This document shows, piece after piece, positions 42,463 to 51,626 of a stretch of 64,000 bases of DNA. Position numbers and translations under genes: made by a program. The number at the start of each line of letters is the position of its first letter. Position 1 is the stretch's first letter. Origin of the DNA: Cohnella sp. CFH 77786 (GTDB taxonomy: Bacteria; Bacillota; Bacilli; Paenibacillales; Paenibacillaceae); NCBI RefSeq assembly GCF_019400745.1, contig NZ_WJIB01000008.1:1-64000 (forward strand). Reading direction: 5' to 3'. The notes below the pieces were generated by a model. The model was not told the DNA's origin and did no database searches. It was given only the letters and a program-made list of their open reading frames with translations.

Positions 42463-43524
42463 TTATTTCTGCCAGGTCACGAACGCTTCGGCCGGTTCCT
42501 TCGCGGTATCGAACTTCTTGCCGCACAGCGGGGCGAGCTGTTCCAGCTCCTTCAGCAGGCGCGCGAACTGATCCGGGAACAGCGATTGGACGCCGTCGCC
42601 CGTCGCGGAATTGTCGGGATCCGTGTGCATTTCGATGATCAAGCCGTTCGCGCCGGCGGCGACGGACGCCTTGGTCATCGACTCCACCAGCTCGCGCCGG
42701 CCGGTGGCATGGCTGGGGTCGGCGATGACGGGCAGGTGGGAAAGTCCCTGGATGGCCGGAATGGCCGCCAGGTCGAACGTGTTTCTCGTGTACGTCTCGA
42801 ACGTGCGGATGCCGCGCTCGCACAGCATGACATTCGGGTTGCCGCCGGCCAGGATGTATTCCGCCGCGTTCAGCCATTCGTCATAGGTGGCGCTCATTCC
42901 GCGTTTGAGCAGGACCGGCGTCTGCACGGTGCCCAGCTTGCGGAGCAGATCGAAATTCTGCATGTTCCGCGTGCCGACCTGCAGGATGTCCGCGTATTCC
43001 GCGCAGATGTCCACGAACTCGGGCGCCATGACCTCCGTGATCGTGAGCAAGCCATGTTTCTCTCCCGCGTCCTTCATCCACTTGAGCCCTTCCACGCCGA
43101 TTCCTTGGAAACTGTAGGGCCCGGTGCGAGGCTTGAAAGCGCCGCCCCGGAGCACTTGGCCTCCGGCCGCTTTCACGAGGCGCGCGATTTCGTCGATTTG
43201 CTCCGGCGTCTCCACGGCGCACGGACCGCCCATGACGACCAGATTGTCCCCGCCGATCCGCACGCCCTTGATTTCGATGATCGTATCGTCCGGGTGGAAG
43301 TCGCGGCTGGCGAGCTTATAGGATTTGGAAATTTTGATGACGTTCTCCACGCCCTTCATGGAGCGGAGATGCTCCGCCAAATGGGGGTCCGCCTTGCCGA
43401 TGATGCCGATTACCGTCCGGTCGGTCCCGCGGGAAACATGCGCCTGAACGCCGCTTTGCTCGATGTGCCGCACGATTTCGGCGATCCGTTCCTCGGTGAT
43501 GTGGGGCGAAGTAATGACGATCAT
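42463..43524 (-). CDS. aroF: 3-deoxy-7-phosphoheptulonate synthase (DAHP synthase)
   Basis: A 353-aa enzyme joining phosphoenolpyruvate and erythrose-4-phosphate, the first step of aromatic amino-acid synthesis. An N-terminal ferredoxin-like domain of about 70 residues (MIVITSPHITEERIAEIVRH) precedes the barrel, as in the type I-beta enzymes of Thermotoga and Bacillales; the barrel has VVMGGPCAVETPEQI, LRGGAFKPRTGPYSFQG, and LPVIADPSHATGRRELV. The start is ATG 43524, with AGGAGA 9 bases upstream; a GTG overlapping that site is less likely. The N-terminal domain probably gives feedback control by aromatic products. Confidence 0.95.
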   Translation of the reverse strand: MIVITSPHITEERIAEIVRHIEQSGVQAHVSRGTDRTVIGIIGKADPHLAEHLRSMKGVENVIKISKSYKLASRDFHPDDTIIEIKGVRIGGDNLVVMGGPCAVETPEQIDEIARLVKAAGGQVLRGGAFKPRTGPYSFQGIGVEGLKWMKDAGEKHGLLTITEVMAPEFVDICAEYADILQVGTRNMQNFDLLRKLGTVQTPVLLKRGMSATYDEWLNAAEYILAGGNPNVMLCERGIRTFETYTRNTFDLAAIPAIQGLSHLPVIADPSHATGRRELVESMTKASVAAGANGLIIEMHTDPDNSATGDGVQSLFPDQFARLLKELEQLAPLCGKKFDTAKEPAEAFVTWQK

Positions 43525-43606
43525 GAAGTTCACTCTCCTGAAGATTATACTTAGCGCTTCGACGCTTGTACGCTTTGACGCTTATACGCTTTTAAGTACT
43601 AAAGCA

Positions 43607-43636
43607 ACTATAAGCGAAAAGGACGCCCCCTGTCAA
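43607..43636 (-). promoter_or_regulatory. aroF promoter
   Basis: On the minus strand TTGACA and TATAGT are separated by 18 bases. A GACGCCCC/GGGGGCGTC inverted repeat spans the -35 region (about 43622-43662), so the promoter may overlap a hairpin or a repressor site. Short repeats of GACGCTT/TACGCTT lie between it and the gene. Confidence 0.65.
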
Positions 43637-43680
43637 GCCATTCGTCATGACCTCGGGGGCGTCATCATTCGGGCTAGCCA

Positions 43681-43814
43681 GACACTTTAAGCGGGCCTGG
43701 CAGGCTTAACCCCAGCCAACCGCCTCAGGCAAGACACTTTAAGCCGGCCTGGCAGGCTTAACCCCAGCCAACCGCCTCAGGCAAGACACTTTAAGCCGGC
43801 CTGGCAGGCTTAAC
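43681..43814. repeat. 52-bp tandem repeat, about 2.6 units
   Basis: Units begin GACACTTTAAGC at 43681, 43733 and 43785 and continue through CCTGGCAGGCTTAA and CAGCCAACCGCCTCAGGC. GCCTGGCAGGC is itself a short palindrome, and TTAAGCC...GGCTTAA can pair within each unit. It lies between the aroF promoter and the DUF2062 stop. Confidence 0.9.
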
Positions 43815-43840
43815 GCCTTGATAAGCCCGCGCGGACAACG

Positions 43841-44344
43841 TTATTCCCCCGACACCTTAGGCTCCAACCTGCCCCGCCTCAGCTTGCGCTTCTCCCGGCG
43901 TTTGTTTTTGAAAGCCTCCAGGCTGGTCTTGATGGGAAAATAGAACAGCGCGCCGAGCAAGGCACCGTTAATGATCCCGCCTACGATCAGCTTCAGGGAA
44001 GTCGTGAGAGCTTCGTTGACCCAAGGGTACAGGAACGGAATGTGGACGGTAAAATGCTTGGGCAGCACCCAGCCGCCTACGATCGCGTGCAGGAACGCCA
44101 TCGGGATGTAGATGAGCTTGCCGAAGACGAAGCCGATGAGCGCCGCAGGCAGGTTGCCTTTCAGCAAATAGACGAGCGGAAAGATCAGCAAGAACGCGAA
44201 TCCGAACGTCGGAAACGTGAACATCTCGATCGCCAGCCCGATGGCGAAACCCATCGCGACCATGGAAGCTCCGCCTTTTGCGCGAAGCAGGCCGACATAC
44301 TTGTATCTCAACCAACGCTTGAATCGGACGAACCGATGTGCCAT
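43841..44344 (-). CDS. DUF2062 membrane protein
   Basis: A 167-aa integral membrane protein with the DUF2062 signature: basic start, then MVAMGFAIGLAIEMFTFPTF, LIFPLVYLLKGNLPAALIG, FGKLIYIPMAFLHAIVGGWV, and a third pair of helices LIVGGIINGALLGALFYFPI. The C-terminus is very basic (KNKRREKRKLRRGRLE). CGGAAAGG precedes the ATG. It is 34 bases downstream of ispH and probably in the same unit. Function unknown. Confidence 0.85.
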   Translation of the reverse strand: MAHRFVRFKRWLRYKYVGLLRAKGGASMVAMGFAIGLAIEMFTFPTFGFAFLLIFPLVYLLKGNLPAALIGFVFGKLIYIPMAFLHAIVGGWVLPKHFTVHIPFLYPWVNEALTTSLKLIVGGIINGALLGALFYFPIKTSLEAFKNKRREKRKLRRGRLEPKVSGE

Positions 44345-44378
44345 ACGGACCTACCTTTCCGAAGTCGGAAGCCGGGCT

Positions 44379-45335
44379 TTACTGTCCCTGGGCCGATTTC
44401 TCCCGGACGGTCGGCAGCAGCTTGTTCAGGTTCACGGTGCGGCGAACCGGCCAAGTTTCCGGATTGCCGGGATCGAACTGTTCGAGATATTGGATGACTT
44501 CCTTGGTGATCGGCGTCGGCGTCGAAGCGCCGGAAGTGACGGCAACCTTCTTGATGCCTTGCAGCCATTCGGCCCGGATCTCCGAGACGTCCGCTATGCG
44601 GTAGGCAGGAACGCCGGCGATCTCTTCCGACACTTGGGCGAGCCGGTTGGAATTGTTGCTGCGGGGGTCTCCGACCACGATGCACAAATCGGCTTCCTTC
44701 GCCTGCTCGGCCACCGCCTCCTGGCGAACCTGGGTCGCCAGACAGATTTCGTTGTGGATTTCCGCTTGCGGAAAAGCCTCCAACAGCCGCGCCATGAGGT
44801 GCTTGATGTCCCATTGGGACATCGTGGTCTGGTTCGTGATGATGACGCGTTCCGATGAAAGCGGCAGCTTGCCGATGTCTTCTTCCCGCTCGATCAGGTG
44901 AACGCGGCCCGGCGCGATGCCGATCGCCCCTTCCGGTTCGGGATGGCCCTTCTTCCCGATGTAGACGACCTCGTAGCCCTCCGCCACCTTCTCGCGGATC
45001 AAGTCGTGCGTCTTGGTCACGTCGGGGCAGGTCGCGTCGACCAAGGTCAGCCCCTTCTCGCGCGCCCGCTTCCGCACTTCGGGGGAAACGCCGTGCGCGG
45101 TGAAAATGACCGTGCCCTTGTCGATTTTCTCCAATATCTCCAGCCGGTCGTTGCCGTCGAGCGTGATGATGCCTTCTTTCTCGAAGGCTTCCGTCACGTG
45201 GCTGTTGTGGACGATCATGCCTAAAATATAAATGGGGCGCGGAAGATCCAGGTTGCGCGCCGTCTGAAGCGCGAGCACCATGGCATCCACCACGCCGTAG
45301 CAGTATCCTCGGGGGGATATTTTTAGTACTTCCAT
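44379..45335 (-). CDS. ispH: 4-hydroxy-3-methylbut-2-enyl diphosphate reductase IspH
   Basis: A 318-aa [4Fe-4S] enzyme, last step of the MEP isoprenoid pathway (HMBPP to IPP and DMAPP). The three cluster cysteines are visible: [25 protein letters not shown] and [15 protein letters not shown]. The catalytic EIC-x-AT, TAHGVSP and [13 protein letters not shown] segments agree. Shine-Dalgarno is weak (AGCAGGCG). A TATAAT about 65 bases upstream may be its -10. Confidence 0.95.
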   Translation of the reverse strand: MEVLKISPRGYCYGVVDAMVLALQTARNLDLPRPIYILGMIVHNSHVTEAFEKEGIITLDGNDRLEILEKIDKGTVIFTAHGVSPEVRKRAREKGLTLVDATCPDVTKTHDLIREKVAEGYEVVYIGKKGHPEPEGAIGIAPGRVHLIEREEDIGKLPLSSERVIITNQTTMSQWDIKHLMARLLEAFPQAEIHNEICLATQVRQEAVAEQAKEADLCIVVGDPRSNNSNRLAQVSEEIAGVPAYRIADVSEIRAEWLQGIKKVAVTSGASTPTPITKEVIQYLEQFDPGNPETWPVRRTVNLNKLLPTVREKSAQGQ

Positions 45336-45450
45336 GTTTAGCGCCTGCTTTCCCGCCTATGCGGCGATGGGAACTCCCGCGTCGGCTGAGCGTGCGGTTG
45401 TTACCATTATAGCCGATTCCGCGCGGCGGGAAAAGTCGACCGGTTCCCGG

Positions 45451-46914
45451 TCATTCTGACACGGGTTTCTCCTGCAGAGGCAGCCATAGCGTAAACGCGC
45501 TCCCAACGCCGGGAGTCGATTTCACGTCCAAGGTGCCTTTGTGCATGTCCGCGATCCATTTCGCGATCGATAAACCCAGTCCGGTACCGGAAGTCTGACC
45601 CCTGGAAGGGTCGGCCCGGTAGAAGCGGTCGAAGATATGGGGCAGATCCTCCGCGGGAATGCCGATGCCGGTATCTCCGACGACGAGACCGATCCTTTCC
45701 CCGTCGCGGACGGCAAACAGCCTTACCTCCCCATCCGGGGTATATTTGAATCCGTTCTCTATGAGAATAAACAGCAATTGAAGCAAATAGTCCCGGCTCC
45801 CCTTGACCCAAGCGTCCTCCAGCGCATCCAGCGGCCCGATGTTCCATTCCGCCTGCCGGGGCAGGAACGACGCGCGCCGCGCGGCTTCGTCCACCAGCTG
45901 CCGCAGAGGGATCGGCTCCATCTCCATCTCGTAACCCGCGTCCGCGCGGGCCAGCGACAGCAAGTCGCCCACCAGGCTGCTCATCCGGCGCGCTTCGTCC
46001 GCGATGTCCCGAACCGCCTCAAGGGACATCTCCTTCCGTTCGGCCGGCGACAAGGCCATACGCTCCTCCGCCCCTTCGTCCGCGGTCCATATTTTGTGAA
46101 GGAGGTCGATGTTGCCGCGGATCGTCGTAAGCGGAGTTCGCAGCTCGTGCGAGGCGTCGGATACGAAACGCCGCTGCGCCGCGTTCGTTTCCTCCAGGTG
46201 ATTGTAAGCTTTCTCGATCCGGGCCAGCATGCTGTTGAGCGTGTCCGTGAGCCTGCCGATTTCGTCGTTCGGTTTCTCCCTTGGAATCCGGTGACCGAGC
46301 TCGGAGCCGCTCTGGATCCGTTCGGCCGCCTCCGTCACCCGGTTGATCGGACGCAGCGCCTTGCGGGACAGAAACATGCCGAGAGCGAAGGCCGCGGCGA
46401 GTCCCATCACGCCCGCGATCCAAAGAATCGTACGGAGTTGAGAGAATAAGTGCTCTTCTTTCCCCGTGTACGCCCCGACTTGCAGCAATCCGACCAGCCT
46501 GCCGGAATCCAGGAAAAGCGGCGTTTGATAAACCAAAAAGGGCATTCCGTTGATTACCGTGCGGGAGAAGTCCTGGTCCGCGTCAATGATGTCGGGGTGG
46601 GGAAACGTTAACTCATCTCTCCGGTCATTTTGGGCCATATTTTCGGTTTTCTGAGTGACTGTACCTTTCTTGTCATCCACGTAACTGATGAGTTGGATAT
46701 AGATGCTGTTGGGGTCATATCCACGAGGCGCTCGGCTGCGAAAGCCGAACTGAGTCAAGGAAACATCCGTGCTGAGCGCCAGTTGCGTCAACTGCTTCTT
46801 CAAATCGTTCATCGTGTTTCGGTAAACGACCGTATAAATGACGACTCCGAACGCCACCAGCGCCACGGCCAGCAGACCGGAGTACCATAATGTCAACCTG
46901 AGCCGGATGGACAT
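45451..46914 (-). CDS. Membrane sensor histidine kinase
   Basis: A 487-aa kinase: helix 1 at about 8-30, an extracytoplasmic domain to about 160, helix 2 at about 163-185, HAMP to about 240, dimerisation domain with the phospho-acceptor His in VSDASHELRTPLTTIRGN, and an ATPase domain with ENGFKYTPDG, VVGDTGIGIPAED, and GTGLGLSIAKWIADMHKG. Its ATG is one base after the stop of the response regulator, so they form a pair. Neighbouring htrA suggests a secretion or envelope stress role like B. subtilis CssS, but the sensor domain does not prove that. Confidence 0.92.
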   Translation of the reverse strand: MSIRLRLTLWYSGLLAVALVAFGVVIYTVVYRNTMNDLKKQLTQLALSTDVSLTQFGFRSRAPRGYDPNSIYIQLISYVDDKKGTVTQKTENMAQNDRRDELTFPHPDIIDADQDFSRTVINGMPFLVYQTPLFLDSGRLVGLLQVGAYTGKEEHLFSQLRTILWIAGVMGLAAAFALGMFLSRKALRPINRVTEAAERIQSGSELGHRIPREKPNDEIGRLTDTLNSMLARIEKAYNHLEETNAAQRRFVSDASHELRTPLTTIRGNIDLLHKIWTADEGAEERMALSPAERKEMSLEAVRDIADEARRMSSLVGDLLSLARADAGYEMEMEPIPLRQLVDEAARRASFLPRQAEWNIGPLDALEDAWVKGSRDYLLQLLFILIENGFKYTPDGEVRLFAVRDGERIGLVVGDTGIGIPAEDLPHIFDRFYRADPSRGQTSGTGLGLSIAKWIADMHKGTLDVKSTPGVGSAFTLWLPLQEKPVSE

Positions 46915-46915
46915 T

Positions 46916-47602
46916 TCAGCTGTCCCCTTTCAGCACGTACCCGGCGCCGCGAACGGTCTGGATCAGCCGTTTGCCGCCTTGCTCCTCCAGTTTCTGCCGC
47001 AGCATGGCGACGTAAACTTCCAGAACGTTCGATTCCCCGCTGTAATCGTATCCCCAGATACGCTCCATGATCTGGTCGCGCGACAGCACCCGTCTCGGAT
47101 TCTGCATGAACAGGTGCAGCAAATCGAACTCCTTGGCCGTCAGATCGATGCGCCGGTCTCCCCGGATCGCTTCCCGGGCGCCCGTGTCCAGCACCAAATC
47201 GTCATACCGGAGCCGCCCGTCCTCTTCGCTTTGTTCCGGCCGGCGTCGAAGCAGAGCCCGGATTCTCGCCATCAATTCCTCGAGCGCGAAAGGCTTCACC
47301 AAGTAGTCGTCGGCGCCGAGGTCCAAGCCCTTGACCCGGTCTTGCACCTCGTCTTTGGCCGTCAGCAGCAGCACGGGCGCAACGATGCCCGCTTCCCTCA
47401 GCCGCCGGCATACCTCCCAACCGTCCAGCTTCGGCATCATGACGTCCAGCACGACCAGATCGGCCTGCCGCTGGCCAAGCAACCGCAGCCCTTCGGCTCC
47501 ATCCGAAGCGGTCGTCACCTCATAGCCTTCGAAAGCCAAACTCCGCCGCAGCAGCGAAGTGATTTTCTCGTCATCGTCGATCACCATAATGTGGGGCCTC
47601 AT
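46916..47602 (-). CDS. OmpR-family response regulator
   Basis: A 228-aa regulator: receiver domain with phospho-acceptor Asp in LVVLDVMMPKLDGWE and the Lys in LGADDYLVKPFALEEL, then a winged helix ending VAMLRQKLEEQGGKRLIQTV. AAGGAAGGTAGCGG precedes the ATG. The kinase follows directly. A TTTAAG direct repeat upstream of htrA (49315-49331) is a candidate target. CssR-like by context only. Confidence 0.93.
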   Translation of the reverse strand: MRPHIMVIDDDEKITSLLRRSLAFEGYEVTTASDGAEGLRLLGQRQADLVVLDVMMPKLDGWEVCRRLREAGIVAPVLLLTAKDEVQDRVKGLDLGADDYLVKPFALEELMARIRALLRRRPEQSEEDGRLRYDDLVLDTGAREAIRGDRRIDLTAKEFDLLHLFMQNPRRVLSRDQIMERIWGYDYSGESNVLEVYVAMLRQKLEEQGGKRLIQTVRGAGYVLKGDS

Positions 47603-47654
47603 CCGCTACCTTCCTTCCTACGCGCGCACTTGCCTTATTTTACTCGATATACGG

Positions 47655-47695
47655 AAAAAGCGGGAGCGGTCCGTCACCGAACCGTCCCGCGTTTT
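47655..47695. terminator. Bidirectional terminator after htrA
   Basis: GCGGGA-CGGT pairs with ACCG-TCCCGC (one bulge) between AAAAA and TTTTT, so it works on either strand. It separates htrA from the response regulator gene, so these are probably different transcripts. Confidence 0.85.
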
Positions 47696-47706
47696 TCGAT
47701 CCTTCG

Positions 47707-49242
47707 TTATTGTTGGTTGAAGTCGTTGTTCGTGAATTGGTTTTTATCTCCGATTTGTACGGTGATATCGATTTTCTGTCCGTTGCGGATAACGTGCAGC
47801 TTCACCTTGTCGCCTACGTTCTTCTTCTGAATGGCGGCGATTAAGCTCTCGTTGTCCTTGTAATCCGTGCCGTCCATGCCCGTGATCACGTCATAGGCCC
47901 TCAAATCGGCCTTGTAGGCAGGCGAGCCGTATACGACATCCCGTACCAGCGAACCCGTCTGCCCGCTGAGACCCAGCTTGTCGGCGATTTCCGGGGTTAC
48001 CGTCATGAGCGTCGCTCCGATGAACGGAACCGGCTTCTTCGGAATGGCCTTGTTGCTCTTCAAATTGTCGAGCACTTCCTTGATCGTGCTCGTCGGAATC
48101 GCAAAACCGATCCCTTGCGCCTGCGAGCTGACCGCGGTGTTGATGCCGATAACCTCGCCTTGAAGATTCAGCAGCGGTCCGCCGGAGTTGCCCGGGTTAA
48201 TGGAAGCGTCGGTCTGCAGCAAATGCTGGTAATTCCGCGTTCCTTGCGAATCGGGGATGCTGATTTCGCGCTCGTTGGAGCTGAGGACGCCGACCGTGAC
48301 CGTATGGTCGAAGCCGTAAGGGTTGCCGATCGCGATGACCCAGTCGCCCATGTTGGAGCTGCTCGAATCGCCCAGCTTCAGCGTCGGGAAGCCCGTGCCT
48401 TCGATTTTCAGCACCGCCAGGTCCAAGTCGTAGCTGGAGCCGAGAAGCTTCGCTTTAAACGGCTTGTTGTGGCCGACGACCGTCACTTCGATATCGTCCG
48501 AGTCCGCGATGACGTGCTGGTTGGTCAGGATATAACCGTTCGATTCGAAGAGGAAGCCGGAACCCATTCCGCTTTCCTGCAAAGACCCTCCGTTGTCGCT
48601 TCCATTGTCGCCGCCGTTATCTCCGCTTCCCGGATCTTCCCCGAAAAACTGGCGGAACAAGTCGTCCATTTGGCTGTTGCTTCTGCGGGAATTCGCTTTG
48701 ACGTACGTTTCGATCTTGACGACCGCCGGGGACGACTGCTCGAAAATTTTGGCGATATTGTTCGGTCTCACGGTGTCCACCGCGTTGCTCACCGGGACGC
48801 TTGCGGCTTTGGCCGTCTCGCCCTGGGAGGATGCCGCGAACGTTTCCTGGGTGAACCAGTTGCCGCGGTCCGCCGCGAACATCAAGCCGCCGACGACAAC
48901 GACGCCGACCATGAAGGAGGCGAAGAGGGCGCGCAGCGAGGTTCTTCTCGGCGGGGATTGCCAAGCGCCTCCGCGAACGCCGCCCGAAACCGTGAAGGGG
49001 CGGTATTCTCTGCTGGCCGGCACGACTTCCGCCTGTTCCGGATCGCTTTGCCCGGGAGCGGCTCCCGCTTCATAAGGCTGGGTTCGGCCGAAAGGACCGA
49101 ACGTATACGGCTCGGACTCTCGGCGGATGCCCGCGTACGGATCGTCCCTCTCGGTGCGGAAATCCGTTTGCCGCTCTCTCGTTTGATCTTCGTTATGGGA
49201 AAATCCCTGCAGCTCATCCGGCTTTTTATTTTGATCGTCCAT
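47707..49242 (-). CDS. htrA: Membrane-anchored HtrA/DegP-type serine protease
   Basis: A 511-aa envelope protease. About 100 acidic, disordered cytosolic residues are followed by one helix (ALFASFMVGVVVVGGLMFAA), a trypsin-like domain and a C-terminal PDZ domain. The triad is intact: His in LTNQHVIADS, Asp in YDLDLAVLKIE, Ser in INPGNSGGPLLN. A Gly/Asn/Asp-rich loop (GSGDNGGDNGSDNGGS) interrupts the LA loop. It degrades or refolds damaged exported proteins. CAAGGAGGAATGGGAC precedes the ATG. Possible control by the adjacent two-component system. Confidence 0.94.
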   Translation of the reverse strand: MDDQNKKPDELQGFSHNEDQTRERQTDFRTERDDPYAGIRRESEPYTFGPFGRTQPYEAGAAPGQSDPEQAEVVPASREYRPFTVSGGVRGGAWQSPPRRTSLRALFASFMVGVVVVGGLMFAADRGNWFTQETFAASSQGETAKAASVPVSNAVDTVRPNNIAKIFEQSSPAVVKIETYVKANSRRSNSQMDDLFRQFFGEDPGSGDNGGDNGSDNGGSLQESGMGSGFLFESNGYILTNQHVIADSDDIEVTVVGHNKPFKAKLLGSSYDLDLAVLKIEGTGFPTLKLGDSSSSNMGDWVIAIGNPYGFDHTVTVGVLSSNEREISIPDSQGTRNYQHLLQTDASINPGNSGGPLLNLQGEVIGINTAVSSQAQGIGFAIPTSTIKEVLDNLKSNKAIPKKPVPFIGATLMTVTPEIADKLGLSGQTGSLVRDVVYGSPAYKADLRAYDVITGMDGTDYKDNESLIAAIQKKNVGDKVKLHVIRNGQKIDITVQIGDKNQFTNNDFNQQ

Positions 49243-49314
49243 GTCCCATTCCTCCTTGGCGCTTCGTCATCGCGCCGTGCTGTCTTCTTCTTGACTCTAT
49301 CTTGAAGCCCGAAC

Positions 49315-49331
49315 CTTAAAACTATCTTAAA
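49315..49331 (-). promoter_or_regulatory. Candidate operator of htrA (TTTAAG direct repeat)
   Basis: On the minus strand TTTAAG-ATAGT-TTTAAG places two half-sites 11 bp apart, one helical turn, as OmpR-family regulators prefer; a third similar half-site (TTCAAG) lies 14 bp further downstream. It is 73-89 bases upstream of the htrA ATG. No copy is seen upstream of the regulator's own gene. Confidence 0.4.
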
Positions 49332-49383
49332 CCGAAATGAAGACGAAGTAAAAAACAGGCGAGCACGAAAGAAGCCCCAAACA

Positions 49384-49411
49384 AAAAATCGCCGGAACGC
49401 GGTTCGGGCGA
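49384..49411 (-). terminator. Terminator of yugN
   Basis: GTCGCC-GAAC pairs with GTTC-GGCGAT around a short loop, followed by TTTTTTG on the minus strand, 27 bases past the yugN stop. Confidence 0.82.
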
Positions 49412-49437
49412 CTTCTTGTTGCGCGGGTCCATTTCGT

Positions 49438-49851
49438 CTATGCCGGGAAAATGCCCTCGATTTCTCTGATCTTCCGTTTCGCCTGTTCAATCCAATGGGG
49501 CTCGATGCCGTCGTCCGGGTCGACAGGATCGGAGAATTGGTCGAGCATGGCCCCCATCCCCCGGGGATGCGCCTCCCGGTCCAAGCCTTCATTATAAACG
49601 TGTTTCAGCACGTAGGGTTCGCCGAATCGGATTTTCGCGTCGTTTTCCTCGGTTTCGCTGTCCAAATTTCCGATCGTCACTTCGAAAGGAAGCCGGAGCC
49701 AAACTTGCTTGGCCTCGTCCAAGGCGCAATCGAACGAACCGTGGTCGTAATCCCAATTGCCGCCCAGGGTGAAGCCCCGTTCGGCGGCGGCGCTGCGGAA
49801 GGGGACGAATTCCTGCACTTGCGATGTCAAAGGCGAAGAGATCGGAAACAT
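49438..49851 (-). CDS. yugN: YugN-like family protein
   Basis: A 137-aa protein of the YugN-like family found in Bacillales. Recognisable segments are GNWDYDHGSFDCALDE, QVWLRLPFEVTIGNLD and RFGEPYVLKHVYNEGLD. AAGGGGGATAAGC precedes the ATG. It may be downstream of liaR in the same direction (44-base gap). Function unknown. Confidence 0.8.
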   Translation of the reverse strand: MFPISSPLTSQVQEFVPFRSAAAERGFTLGGNWDYDHGSFDCALDEAKQVWLRLPFEVTIGNLDSETEENDAKIRFGEPYVLKHVYNEGLDREAHPRGMGAMLDQFSDPVDPDDGIEPHWIEQAKRKIREIEGIFPA

Positions 49852-49895
49852 GCTTATCCCCCTTTAAGCATCAGCGTTTCCGATTTCGCGCCCAT

Positions 49896-50570
49896 TTATC
49901 CCTCTTTGACCCATCCTTTGCGGTGGGCGTAAATCGCGAGCTGGGTACGGTCCTCCATCTCGCATTTCATGAGGAGGTTGCTGACGTGCGTTTTGACCGT
50001 TTTCACGCTGATATGCAGCTCGTCCCCGATTTCCTTGTTGGATTTTCCTTCCGCGATGAGCAGAAGAACCTCCCGCTCGCGTTCCGTCAAACCTTCGTCT
50101 TCGTCTTGCACGGACCGTTTGCGCAATCCGCGGGTCAATGCCTGCGAGACGTCCCCGCTCATGACCGGCATGTTCCGCAGCGCCCCCTGCATCGCATAGA
50201 TCAGCTCGTCAGCGGACACCGTTTTAAGCACGTAACTGACCGCCCCCGCCTCGATCGCTTCGACGACTTTTTCGTCCTCCAGAAAACTGGTGAGAATGAT
50301 GATGCGCAGTTCGGGAAACCTCTGCAGCAGCGCGCGGGTCGCGGCCACCCCGTCCATTTCCGGCATCATGAGGTCCATGAGGACCAGGTGCGGCATTTTG
50401 CCGCCACAGCCGCCTTGGGTCAGCTTCCGCACCGCTTCCTCGCCCCCGGAGGCTTCGCCGATGACCTCGAACCGGGAATCCAGCATCAAATACGTTTTGA
50501 GCCCCATGCGGACCATTTCATGGTCATCTACGATCATCACGTTCCACACGTTCGCTTCAGGTGCCGTCAC
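49896..50570 (-). CDS. liaR: LiaR-like response regulator
   Basis: A 224-aa NarL-family regulator: receiver domain with IVDDHEMVRMGLKTYL and the phospho-acceptor Asp in LVLMDLMMPEMDGV, then a LuxR-type helix-turn-helix LTEREREVLLLIAEGKSNKE ending VKTHVSNLLMKCEM. The start is GTG overlapping the kinase stop (GTGA). Third gene of a liaFSR unit that in Bacillales answers cell-wall antibiotics and membrane stress. Confidence 0.93.
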   Translation of the reverse strand: MTAPEANVWNVMIVDDHEMVRMGLKTYLMLDSRFEVIGEASGGEEAVRKLTQGGCGGKMPHLVLMDLMMPEMDGVAATRALLQRFPELRIIILTSFLEDEKVVEAIEAGAVSYVLKTVSADELIYAMQGALRNMPVMSGDVSQALTRGLRKRSVQDEDEGLTEREREVLLLIAEGKSNKEIGDELHISVKTVKTHVSNLLMKCEMEDRTQLAIYAHRKGWVKEG

Positions 50571-51622
50571 TGTCCATCTCTCCCCCGATTAGCTTCGTCC
50601 GTTTTCTCCATGCCGAACTTGGGAATCCATATGCGGACCCGCGTGCCCGCTCCTTGCTTGGTCACGATTTCGGCTTCGCCGCCCAACCTGAGCGCGCGCT
50701 CTCTCATCGTGGACAAACCGTAGGCGCCTTCCCGCACTTGGTCCGGCTTGAAGCCCAGTCCGTCGTCTTCAATGTGCAAGCTCACCTGGTGCTCCGTTTC
50801 CCCCAGCAGCAGCCGAACCGACTGGGCTTCCGCATGCTTCACCACATTGGCCATCGCTTCCTGGATCGCGAGGAACAGCTGATGCTCCTTCGCTTCCGAC
50901 AGCGGCGACTTGAGCTGGATGTCCAGCGTGCCTTGCAGACCGTTATGGCGGCAGTAATCCGGAAACCACCGTTCAAGCGCTTCCGCAAGCGTCCTGCCCT
51001 GCAGCTCCATCGGCCGGAGCTGGGCGATCAGTCCCCGCATCTGGCGCTGCGCGGAAGACGACATCGCGATCAATTGGTCCATCAGTTTGCGGGCTTGTTC
51101 TTCGTCCTTCTGCAGCAGCTTCGGCAAGGAGGACGCGGACATATGCAAAGCGAACAATTGCTGGCTGACGGTATCGTGCAGGTCGCGGGCGAGACGTTTG
51201 CGCTCCTCCAATACCGCGGCTTCTTTGGAAGCCGCCTCTTCCGTGATGTCCCGCTCGCCCAGACGCTGAAGCAGCATCAGCCTGTCCTCCAAGAGGGAGA
51301 GCATGCCGTTGAAATCCCGGTACACGCCCGCATAAGCGTCAAGGCCGAGTTCGGGCAGCCGCGCGTTCCAGTTGCCGGCGGCCGCTTGTTTGAAAGCGAG
51401 CTGCAGCTGGTCGAGCCGCCGCTGATTCCGGTGGCCGAACATGTACGCGACCGCCATCTGGACGAGCAGGAAAAGGACTGTCCAGCTGAGCCACGCTTCC
51501 ATGCTCGGGGCGTGCCGGGTCACGGCGACCCAGCCGAAATAGACGAGCATCATCATGACAAGGGTGGAGACACCCGAATAAATCGCCATTTCCCATTTCC
51601 CGTTGCGAACGAGACGCATCAT
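50567..51622 (-). CDS. liaS: LiaS-like sensor histidine kinase
   Basis: A 351-aa HisKA_3 kinase. Two helices near the N-terminus (about 11-30 and 45-62) with almost no extracellular loop mark an intramembrane-sensing kinase; a HAMP-like linker leads to the phospho-acceptor His in RLARDLHDTVSQQLFALHMS and the ATPase motif EAMANVVKHAEA with DDGLGF. It starts 4 bases after the liaF stop. LiaF normally holds it inactive. Confidence 0.93.
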   Translation of the reverse strand: MMRLVRNGKWEMAIYSGVSTLVMMMLVYFGWVAVTRHAPSMEAWLSWTVLFLLVQMAVAYMFGHRNQRRLDQLQLAFKQAAAGNWNARLPELGLDAYAGVYRDFNGMLSLLEDRLMLLQRLGERDITEEAASKEAAVLEERKRLARDLHDTVSQQLFALHMSASSLPKLLQKDEEQARKLMDQLIAMSSSAQRQMRGLIAQLRPMELQGRTLAEALERWFPDYCRHNGLQGTLDIQLKSPLSEAKEHQLFLAIQEAMANVVKHAEAQSVRLLLGETEHQVSLHIEDDGLGFKPDQVREGAYGLSTMRERALRLGGEAEIVTKQGAGTRVRIWIPKFGMEKTDEANRGRDGQ

Positions 51623-51626
51623 GCGG

